From the NCBI GenBank assembly GCA_049273695.1, contig JBASRE010000009.1, positions 7,577 to 71,576 of the forward strand: a DNA stretch of 64,000 nt. Reading direction: 5' to 3'. Each line of letters starts with the position of its first letter. Position 1 is the stretch's first letter. The position numbers and the translations under genes are program-made. Shown one piece after another: positions 45,775 to 52,812 of this stretch. The notes under the pieces are model-generated. The model ran no database searches. It saw only the letters and a list, made by a program, of their open reading frames with translations, and was not told the DNA's origin. The stretch comes from UBA11740 sp049273695 (GTDB lineage: Bacteria; Acidobacteriota; Blastocatellia; Pyrinomonadales; Pyrinomonadaceae).

Positions 45775-45840
45775 TCGTCCTGGCGTGCGCCTATAACTTC
45801 CCTGCTTCATCGACCTTCAGCGGTGGCAGTTCGACCGCCG
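45775..45840 (-). pseudogene. Duplicated fragment of the thioesterase gene 3' end
   Basis: About 66 bases match 46552-46622, inside the last codons of the thioesterase gene, in the same orientation: GCGTGCGC-x-TATAACTTCCC, TGCTTCATCGA, then CCTTCAGCGGTGGCAGTTCG and ACCGCC. The copy lacks an 8-base piece (TGACTCGA) that in the parent is flanked by TCGA. No start or frame remains. It is a scar of a local duplication or of insertion of the FecR-like gene. Confidence 0.75.
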
Positions 45841-45886
45841 TCGTACCTAACGCGTTGAAGCACGTGAATTAATCACTCGTGAGTTT

Positions 45887-46462
45887 TTAGTCGTTCGCAG
45901 ACGGGGTGCAGCCCGCCTTTCCGTTGCCAACTGTGTGTTTACTATCCGTTCTGATCGTTTTCTTTAATCTAAAGTCACGAACATCTACTCGTCCGGTTCT
46001 TACAAAGACGGCCGTGTTGCCGCAACGCGTGTCAATAACCATCTCATTCTTCCCGCTGCTGTCCCCCGTGGTCTCGCCGTCTCTGGTTGTTGCCGTTACG
46101 GCAGTTCCGGAGGACGACGATACCCTAACGCGACCAGCATCCAGCATTCTTACTACGATCCGGGAACCAGTGAAGCTTAGCTTCATAGTGGATTCTGGTA
46201 AGACCTCAACCCGGCCGAGTTTGCCCAGACTAACAACCGCGCTTGATCGCTTCGAGGTGGTAATAGTGCTATCTGAAAAGACCGTGGCGCCGGAGATCGC
46301 ATTTGTGCCGTTGACGCTCACTTCACCAACGACAGATAGATCGCCGGTTGGACCACTTTGACCTTGCTGTCCGGGAACGCCCAACACCATTGTCGCGTCT
46401 GCAACCAAAATTGCCGCGACCAGACAGAGTAAGCAGCGCTTAGCGCTTTTGGAATTGTTCAT
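45887..46462 (-). CDS. Exported FecR-like domain protein
   Basis: 191 residues; AAGGAGAACACG precedes the ATG at 46462. Signal peptide about 1-30 (RCLLCLVAAILVADATMVLG). The beta-rich body resembles the FecR/LysM-less FecR domain: VNGTNAISGATVFSDSTITT, VVSLGKLGRVEVLPESTMKL, IVVRMLDAGRVRVSSSSGTA. FecR domains in this phylum are found in exported proteins with no link to iron; a TonB-type regulator is not adjacent. A Ser/Thr/Gly-rich loop (TTRDGETTGDSSGKNE) and two cysteines near the C-terminus are notable. Function unknown. Confidence 0.72.
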   Translation of the reverse strand: MNNSKSAKRCLLCLVAAILVADATMVLGVPGQQGQSGPTGDLSVVGEVSVNGTNAISGATVFSDSTITTSKRSSAVVSLGKLGRVEVLPESTMKLSFTGSRIVVRMLDAGRVRVSSSSGTAVTATTRDGETTGDSSGKNEMVIDTRCGNTAVFVRTGRVDVRDFRLKKTIRTDSKHTVGNGKAGCTPSAND

Positions 46463-46526
46463 CGTGTTCTCCTTCAGGTCGTGATTGGTGACGTTAGTTC
46501 TTGTCGGTGTTTAGACGTCAGGCCGT

Positions 46527-47027
46527 TTAAGAACGAAGTATCAAACACGTTGTCGTCGCGTGCGCGTATAACTTCCCTGCTTCATCGATGACTCGACCTT
46601 CAGCGGTGGCAGTTCGACCGCCCAGGTGGATCAGCTTTGCTTCGGCGCGAACGCGTCCGGTGTCAGCCGTGATGGGCCGCACGAAGTTAACTTTGATTTC
46701 CAAAGTCGTGTAACCCACGCCCGCGGGCAGCGTCGAATGAACCGCACAGCCCATCGCTGAGTCGAGCAGCGTCGCCGCCAAACCACCATGCACAACGCCG
46801 ATCGGGTTGTAGTGATATTCCTTCGGTTCGACCGCGAATATCGCGTGGCCTTCGCTCAACTCAACGAGTTCGAATTTCAGCAAAGCGGCGATGGGTGGCG
46901 GCGGCAACTCGCCGGCGACGATCTTCTGCAGGAATTCCATTCCGGTTAAGCCGCGGGCAGCCTCACCGAGTTTGCGCGGATCTTCCCAGCTAACAGTGAC
47001 GGTTCGTTCTGATTGTTCGTTCGACAT
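46527..47027 (-). CDS. PaaI-family hotdog thioesterase
   Basis: 166 residues. Hotdog fold with HYNPIGVVHGGLAATLLDSA at about 72-91, the PaaI/DUF4442 active-site segment (His-Gly-Gly and Asp/Ser). Then GYTTLEIKVNFVRPITADTG and GRTATAEGRVIDEAGKLYAH. Family members hydrolyse acyl- or aryl-CoA in the cytoplasm. An N-terminal 30-residue extension (RKLGEAARGLTGMEFLQKIV) is typical of the PaaI_thioesterase subgroup. The 3' end has a duplicated fragment at 45775-45840. Confidence 0.88.
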   Translation of the reverse strand: MSNEQSERTVTVSWEDPRKLGEAARGLTGMEFLQKIVAGELPPPPIAALLKFELVELSEGHAIFAVEPKEYHYNPIGVVHGGLAATLLDSAMGCAVHSTLPAGVGYTTLEIKVNFVRPITADTGRVRAEAKLIHLGGRTATAEGRVIDEAGKLYAHATTTCLILRS

Positions 47028-47090
47028 TGTTGGTTTAGCCGCGATTCATTTCTTCTTTACTCCGAGCAAAGCGAATGGTCGTTTGTTCTT

Positions 47091-48143
47091 TCACCGGGCC
47101 GGCAGGGTGCGCGCAACGCGGAATCCTACGTTATCACGCGTCTGGTGCGGAAAATACGTAATGTCACCACGATGCGCCGAACGCGTTGTGAACCATTCGT
47201 ACGCGAACGAGCCGCCCCGCCGAGTTCGCGCGACGTCGTTCGACACGCGCAATACCGAATCCTCGACATCTTCGGTGACCCTTTCAGCAGACGTATAGCT
47301 TTGACGGCGATCGAACGTCCATTCCCAAACATTGCCGAGCATGTCAAAGAGTCCCCATCCATTCGGCAAACGCTGCCCGACAGGATAGGCGCGCTCTTTT
47401 TGCGTGTTGCCTTCGAACCACGCGTAACGCGGTAACAAGTCTACGTCATTTCCAAAATGCCAAGCCGTAGGTCTACCGGCCCGTGCGGCATATTCCCATT
47501 CAGCTTCTGTCGGCAAACGGTAGCCGGTCCGTCGCAGGTAATCAGCCGGCAGCTCAAGACCTTTCGCAGAGTCAATGTGCTCGGGATACACCCATTGGTT
47601 TTTCGGAATGCCCGCGAGTTCACTCAACCAGTTGCAATACCTCGCGGCGTCGTACCAACTGACGGCAACCTGTGGGCTGTCGGGCGTTCGCGAAAACGCT
47701 TGAAACCTCGGCGGGTCGCCAAAGCGGGCGGCAGTCGCGGCGCGCCAACGGGCGCCATACTCCGGGACCGCTTCCAGAAACTTCCGAAACTGATCATTCG
47801 TCACTTCGGTCGTCGCGATCGCATACCTTCTGGGAATCTTCACCAGATGTTGTGTTTCGACTTGAGATCGCCCCGGCTCGGTCAACGGCGAACCCATCGT
47901 AAACTCGCCGCCTGCGATACTAATCATCACGTGCCCATTGGGCCCGACGTAAGAACGTAAGCGTCCATCCTCGTTTCGCCGTTGCGCAGGTGAACTGCGA
48001 GCGGTTCCAATGACAGTCACGCATACTAATCCGAAGCCGATTAGTTTGATTGCTGAAGGCACGCATTTACTTAGCGCCAGCCCGGCGACGCGAAAAGAAC
48101 ATAGCCTGAGATAAGCACGAAGCACGCTATCGTTGTATACCAA
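47091..48143 (-). CDS. Exported SUMF1/FGE-fold protein, probably non-catalytic
   Basis: 350 residues with a signal segment (AIKLIGFGLVCVTVIGTARS) after about 30 uncertain N-terminal residues. The domain is formylglycine-generating-enzyme-like: GGEFTMGSPLTEPGRSQVET, YAIATTEVTNDQFRKFLEAV, PQVAVSWYDAARYCNWLSEL, GYRLPTEAEWEYAARAGRPT, LFDMLGNVWEWTFDR, RRGGSFAYEWFTTRSAHRG. The cysteine pair used by true FGE near the last motif is absent (FTTRSAHRG has none), so a binding or scaffold role is more likely than sulfatase activation. No sulfatase gene is nearby. Confidence 0.85.
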   Translation of the reverse strand: MVYNDSVLRAYLRLCSFRVAGLALSKCVPSAIKLIGFGLVCVTVIGTARSSPAQRRNEDGRLRSYVGPNGHVMISIAGGEFTMGSPLTEPGRSQVETQHLVKIPRRYAIATTEVTNDQFRKFLEAVPEYGARWRAATAARFGDPPRFQAFSRTPDSPQVAVSWYDAARYCNWLSELAGIPKNQWVYPEHIDSAKGLELPADYLRRTGYRLPTEAEWEYAARAGRPTAWHFGNDVDLLPRYAWFEGNTQKERAYPVGQRLPNGWGLFDMLGNVWEWTFDRRQSYTSAERVTEDVEDSVLRVSNDVARTRRGGSFAYEWFTTRSAHRGDITYFPHQTRDNVGFRVARTLPAR

Positions 48144-48189
48144 ATTTCGATTTCGTGTGCGCGTTATCCCACCAACCGGCTGTCGTCAA

Positions 48190-48516
48190 TTACGGAGTGA
48201 TGAGAAATCCTTTCGGCTTTGCGACGCAAACCGATCCCGCCGGACAGGGCTTCTGAATTCCGAAAGCTATCGGGTGTGAGCCAAAGCGATATTGGCAGGT
48301 CATCTTCTTGCCCGGGGCCATCACCGCCTTTGCGAAGTTCGCCTGCACCTGGATCGTCGACCATCCGTCGGCCCCACCGTACGGCGCGATAAGATGTGGG
48401 GGGCAAGGTACAAACAAGGGCGACGCGGCCTTGCCACGCGAAGAGCCGAACGCTGCGGCCAGCAACGCACCGCCGACGATCAATACGCCAAAGATTACTG
48501 TCAAGTGTCTGTTCAT
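48190..48516 (-). CDS. Small exported protein
   Basis: 108 residues from the ATG at 48516, preceded by AAGGAGGATCCC, a near-perfect ribosome-binding site. Signal peptide: HLTVIFGVLIVGGALLAAAF. The mature part has four cysteines (FVPCPPHLIAPYGGADGW, KMTCQYRF, KPCPAGSVCVAKPKG). No family recognised. The gene lies after the 1269-residue protein's terminator and has its own signals. Confidence 0.7.
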   Translation of the reverse strand: MNRHLTVIFGVLIVGGALLAAAFGSSRGKAASPLFVPCPPHLIAPYGGADGWSTIQVQANFAKAVMAPGKKMTCQYRFGSHPIAFGIQKPCPAGSVCVAKPKGFLITP

Positions 48517-48559
48517 GGGATCCTCCTTAACGAAAGTGTCTTTTCTTGAGCAAGACTGC

Positions 48560-48600
48560 CAAAACAAAGATTGAGGGCGGGCCAGACACCCGCCCTCTCG
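48560..48600 (-). terminator. Rho-independent terminator of the beta-helix gene
   Basis: On the minus strand GAGGGCGGG-TGTCTGG-CCCGCCCTC (48597 down to 48573) is followed by AATCTTTGTTTT. It starts 13 bases past the stop of the 1269-residue gene. Confidence 0.82.
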
Positions 48601-48609
48601 TGGGACAGA

Positions 48610-51600
48610 TCAAAATAGATCGTGCACCCACCATTGACCGTCAGCCAGGCTGTGGTCATAGAGACCCTTCGTCCGCCGATACACCGTCGGCCTCCGCAAC
48701 AGACTGTTCACCAGGTTGATTGTCAGCGGAACATCGATCAGGTTTGGATCATCATTGTACATTCCCCAAACCATACTGACGGTGCTTCGAGTACCGCAGT
48801 TAGTTGCCGGACCCGAGACGAAAATCGGATCTGCAACCAGGAACTCCTGTGTGTTCGGACGCCAAACGCCGACCTGCGCGCAGAAGTTCTTATTGGGAAC
48901 CTGCGGCAGGTACTTTCCGGCAACCGGAATGTCGCATTGTTGTAGCGGGGCACACTGCGTCGCTCCGAAGTTAACGGTGTAAGCGGCTCCTCCCTGGGGA
49001 TCGATGATGTTCCAGACTCCGAGTTTGTACTGCGCCACCTGGTCGTGCTGATTCCCCAGAAAATCTGCAACTTGTATTTTACAGTTGGCGACGGGGAAGC
49101 CCTGAAAAGCGGTGTACCACCCGGATCGCATGTTCGCTATCCAGAATGTTTGATCACTCGGGCGATAGATCCCGATCTCATCGTGGTTGCCGCTAACCTG
49201 GCCGGATTCATTGTAGAAGTTCCCGACAAAAGGTATGTCACCAGCCAGGCCCCAGTTCCAGGTTGCATTGTTCGAGCTGTTGTTCGGATCAATTACAGTC
49301 CATTGGCCGCTATTGAAGAGCACCACCTGCGCGCGGGTGTTAGGAAAGAACCTGCCAACCAAAGGCGTGCCGGTAGCGAGCGGCGGCAAATTGACCGTTT
49401 GCCGTCCGGGACCGCCGAGCTGCTGGATAAGAAACTTTGCCGCAGGAGTTTCGCGGTAAACCACAAGATCTTCCAGCGTGTCATCGAAGAAATTACCGAC
49501 GAGTGGCGTGCCTACGTGGTTTTCTCCAAAGTCGTTAGTCCACCGGACGCCTTCTTCGTAAGCCATCGGGTTGGGGCCGCACTCCACTCGTGTTGGCGTC
49601 GGCACACCGACCCAACGGTTGGTATGAGTCTCTGCGAGTCCCGGATAGGCATTGTTGTTAGGGTAGTTGTCGCCGCAATAGGTCAAGCGGCTTATGTTGC
49701 CTTCGAAAGGAGACTCGACGTTGAAGTTCTGGTACCTGTTATTCATGCTCGTAATGTACGCCCTGCCGAGAACGTTCATGCGAGCGGGATCGCCGGTAGC
49801 AGTAATGAAGTCGCTGTTCCGCAGCACTACACTTGCCGGATGAGTGGCTTGGTAAATTGGATCGCCGAAATTCACGCTGCCGTTCGTTCCAATTGTCAGC
49901 GCGTTCGTAACAAAGGAGGTTTTCCTGAGGCCGTTCAGGAAGAAGCCGCCAACCATCCGGACTTTGATGCAGTCCTCCATCTTACCTGTAGGACTATCGG
50001 CGCCTGTACACCTTACATCCTGCAGGCCTTGAAACCCTCCGGATATTTGACTCCACCCAACCGCAGCGTTTGAATTCGTCTGGATGTTTACATTCATAAC
50101 ATTCCAGTTAGACGAGTTCTGAGAAGTATTCAGTGCGGCGGTTGCGTTGTTGATGAACGTCATGTTCTTGAAACTGGCGCCATCGATCATCGGATTGCCG
50201 GCACCGGCCGCAAGCTTGAATTCCAAACCGGTCGTAAACCCCTGAAACGTAAGCCCGCTGAAGTGAATATCCGAAGCCACGCCCGGGCGGGGTCCCGTGG
50301 GTGGTGGGTTGGGATCAGTCTCGCCGATGAACGCGATGCCGGTGGTGTTGCTGGTTTGTGCGGGTAGTGTCGTTGAAAGCTTCAGATCTCGGATCACAAT
50401 GCCGGAGAGTCGCACTTGATTGGTCTGGGTAAGGATCTTTACGTCAAGCTTAAGCAAAGGTTTGTCTGCCGTGCCCAACTTGAGTTCTGCATTCGGCGCG
50501 CCGATGATTTGAGCTCCCCTCGGGACCGTGACCGTGTCATCGAACATGAATGTGCCGTTGATGTAAACCGATCCGCCCAGCGTGAAAAGGTTGGTCAGGA
50601 CACTGGCCGGACACACTTGGGGCGAAGGCGGACAGTCCGAGTAATCCAACTCGTTGGAATACAAACCGGGTTCGTTCGGCAAGGTGCCGCTGTCGAAAAA
50701 CTCACCGCCAAATTCGGCGATGTTAGCCGGGCAGTAAGTGTGCGGTTTTATGTAGGAAGCGCCACCAATGTCCGCGAAGAAACTGCTGCGATACCTTTCC
50801 GAGTGAGTGAAAAGCATCATGAAATCTGGCCAGTCGGGCGCACCGCCGTTGACATCCGTAATGTCCCAATGGACATCGCCACAATCGACCACGGTCGAGT
50901 ACAAACCTGCGCCTCTGAATCTCATGCGGGAATCATCCAACTCTGGCTGAGGAAATTCGGGCGCGGCCGTGACACTATTGCCGATCAGGTAGAGTTGCAT
51001 GCTTGCGTCGTTGAACTCACCGGAAGCTACGCTGCTTTCAAAGACGATCGGATCGTAATTGATATTGTTTGGGAAAAGCGATGTTATGTCTTCGACAATG
51101 ATCGCCTTGTCGACTCCTTCGTGGTGGAGCTGCCGGAAATAGAGTCCTCCATGTTTCTTGACCTTGACGCAGAATGGACGCGGATCCGCCCGCTCGCCAT
51201 TACAGTTAAGCTGGAGGAACTTGATGTTCGTGGTCTCACCTTGAATAACCGACGGCCTGCCGGCGTTAACGATCTCGACGGCTCCCTGGCCCCGAAGGAT
51301 CGCACCCGGATTGAAGTTTTGAACGTCCCAATTGTAGGCGTACTTCGCGTCGATAAAGATCGCGACCGTATTTCCAGCTGGATGGAAACCCCGAATCTTG
51401 ATCCCCGAGATTTCGTGTTCTTCCCACGACTCGTTGTCCGAAACTGCTTTGACGCCTCGCTTAAAGTGGGTGATCGTTACGTTGTCAAAGATGACGTCGG
51501 TTATGTCGCCGACCTTCTTTTCGTCGTCCGTATTCATTTCGACCGCGGCAATGTTCTCTGTCGCGATGTAAGTCAAGTCCGTCCGGTTGTCACACCCGGG

Positions 51601-52419
51601 GCCTCTTGTCCTCGACATGAGCAAAAGATCTCTGAACCGAACTCTGGACGTGCCGCCCGCGATCTTGAACATCGCGGCGTTGTGAAGAGAGGCCGGGCTC
51701 GTTCTCGCGCACCCCCATGGCAACTCATATGAAACATCATTCCAGTAGATTCGGCACCTGCCGCCTTCTTCGGCGCTCTCGCCCTGAAGGGTAACGTTTT
51801 CCGGGACGTAGATCGTCTCCTTGATATTGTAGATAGCGATCAGGTCGTCGCCGGGAATCGTGCATGGGAAGAAGAGCGTGCCACCGCCATGATCAGCAAG
51901 CCACGCAATGGCGTCTTTGATGTCCTGCGTGTGATCCTGAAAGCGGCCCGGCGGATGCGTTGCCACCGGTGACGAATCACCCATCCTAACGATGTTCGGG
52001 GTGGTGATGTTTGGGGGGGTGAAAGTTACCGGCGTGGTGAAAGTTAGCTTGTAATCGTTCGAATCTGCCAACGTGCCGTCCGAATGAAAGGCACGGGCGT
52101 GATACGTGTAGTTGTCCTGGCCGAGTGAATCTTGCTGGTAATACTCTATTTGAAACGGCCAACTCGTATCCGTGAAGTACGGGACATCGTTGCGGTAGAA
52201 GATCACTTTTGTGATCCCTGAAAGCGGCGTGACCGTCGCTTTCACGACAAATGGATTGCTGGGCGCCGGGCTGCTGGTGCCATTTGGTATATCGAAGCCT
52301 CCGGGCGTGGTTCCCGTAACAGTCACAGTGAACTGCGCATGCGCAGTCACTTCGAAAACGGCGATAGCAAACAGGATAAGCAGCACTTGGGAAAGGGATA
52401 TTTTTCTTCGAGAATTCAT
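48610..52419 (-). CDS. Large exported right-handed beta-helix protein with Ig-like and FG-GAP-like parts
   Basis: 1269 residues from the ATG at 52419; GAGGAGGC lies just upstream and contains the alternative ATG at 52434, which is too close to serve. Signal peptide about 1-29 (ISLSQVLLILFAIAVFEVTA). Residues about 30-125 are an Ig-like (Big-type) domain. From about 150 a pectate-lyase-3-like beta-helix begins (IKDAIAWLADHGGGTLFFPC, VPENVTLQGES) and continues in coils to about 960. The C-terminal 270 residues hold FG-GAP/VCBS-like units (TPLVGNFFDDTLEDLVVYRE, GDIPFVGNFYN, DEIGIYRPSDQTFWIA). A surface polysaccharide-degrading or -binding protein is likely. Confidence 0.85.
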   Translation of the reverse strand: MNSRRKISLSQVLLILFAIAVFEVTAHAQFTVTVTGTTPGGFDIPNGTSSPAPSNPFVVKATVTPLSGITKVIFYRNDVPYFTDTSWPFQIEYYQQDSLGQDNYTYHARAFHSDGTLADSNDYKLTFTTPVTFTPPNITTPNIVRMGDSSPVATHPPGRFQDHTQDIKDAIAWLADHGGGTLFFPCTIPGDDLIAIYNIKETIYVPENVTLQGESAEEGGRCRIYWNDVSYELPWGCARTSPASLHNAAMFKIAGGTSRVRFRDLLLMSRTRGPGCDNRTDLTYIATENIAAVEMNTDDEKKVGDITDVIFDNVTITHFKRGVKAVSDNESWEEHEISGIKIRGFHPAGNTVAIFIDAKYAYNWDVQNFNPGAILRGQGAVEIVNAGRPSVIQGETTNIKFLQLNCNGERADPRPFCVKVKKHGGLYFRQLHHEGVDKAIIVEDITSLFPNNINYDPIVFESSVASGEFNDASMQLYLIGNSVTAAPEFPQPELDDSRMRFRGAGLYSTVVDCGDVHWDITDVNGGAPDWPDFMMLFTHSERYRSSFFADIGGASYIKPHTYCPANIAEFGGEFFDSGTLPNEPGLYSNELDYSDCPPSPQVCPASVLTNLFTLGGSVYINGTFMFDDTVTVPRGAQIIGAPNAELKLGTADKPLLKLDVKILTQTNQVRLSGIVIRDLKLSTTLPAQTSNTTGIAFIGETDPNPPPTGPRPGVASDIHFSGLTFQGFTTGLEFKLAAGAGNPMIDGASFKNMTFINNATAALNTSQNSSNWNVMNVNIQTNSNAAVGWSQISGGFQGLQDVRCTGADSPTGKMEDCIKVRMVGGFFLNGLRKTSFVTNALTIGTNGSVNFGDPIYQATHPASVVLRNSDFITATGDPARMNVLGRAYITSMNNRYQNFNVESPFEGNISRLTYCGDNYPNNNAYPGLAETHTNRWVGVPTPTRVECGPNPMAYEEGVRWTNDFGENHVGTPLVGNFFDDTLEDLVVYRETPAAKFLIQQLGGPGRQTVNLPPLATGTPLVGRFFPNTRAQVVLFNSGQWTVIDPNNSSNNATWNWGLAGDIPFVGNFYNESGQVSGNHDEIGIYRPSDQTFWIANMRSGWYTAFQGFPVANCKIQVADFLGNQHDQVAQYKLGVWNIIDPQGGAAYTVNFGATQCAPLQQCDIPVAGKYLPQVPNKNFCAQVGVWRPNTQEFLVADPIFVSGPATNCGTRSTVSMVWGMYNDDPNLIDVPLTINLVNSLLRRPTVYRRTKGLYDHSLADGQWWVHDLF

Positions 52420-52434
52420 GGCAAGCCTCCTCAT

Positions 52435-52812
52435 CGAAGTGGCGGGCGTTACTTGGATCCTGGCTGCAACATTCCCCTAGGACTTGGGGCATGAGTGGGG
52501 GTTCCTACGGGATTTGCCTCGCCTTGTATCACCAAATGCGTCGTTTGGCAATAAAAGTTGCATCGAAATCATTGGTGCATTTCTCTCGGTGCGATAACAT
52601 GCGGCGGGCCCGGTCATTTCAATGAAGACAAGGCCAAGCGGGAAGAGCAAAGGGCAAAGAGTAAGGAGTTAACAACGTCACGCTCTTCGCCCTTAGCACT
52701 TTGCCCTTGGCCGTCACCGCGCCGTTTGGCGCGCTCAACCCAACGGATCCTTTGAAGAGTTCACGTCCCGTGAACACGCGCACGGTGCGCGGGCCACACC
52801 TTGAACTGAAAA
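52435..52812. other. Intergenic region with AAAGGGC-type palindromic repeat
   Basis: 378 bases between divergent genes. At about 52640-52712 GAGCAAAGGGCAAAGAGTAA lies opposite GCTCTTCGCCCTTAGCACTT plus TGCCCTTGG, an imperfect inverted repeat built on AAAGGGC heptamers. A smaller palindrome, CAAATGCGTCGTTTGGCAAT, is near 52531. Either gene's promoter must be in the remaining AT-richer part (52500-52600). No coding frame. Confidence 0.5.

Noticed and set aside
47091..48143. Functional formylglycine-generating enzyme
   Set aside because: The C-terminal active-site cysteine is absent and no sulfatase gene is near; most SUMF1-domain proteins of this type are not FGE.
50416..51732. 438-codon plus-strand open frame opposite the beta-helix gene
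   Set aside because: The minus-strand gene has a signal peptide, ribosome-binding site, coherent domains and a terminator; the plus frame is a codon-bias shadow with no family features. The same holds for the 342-codon frame at 49045-50073.
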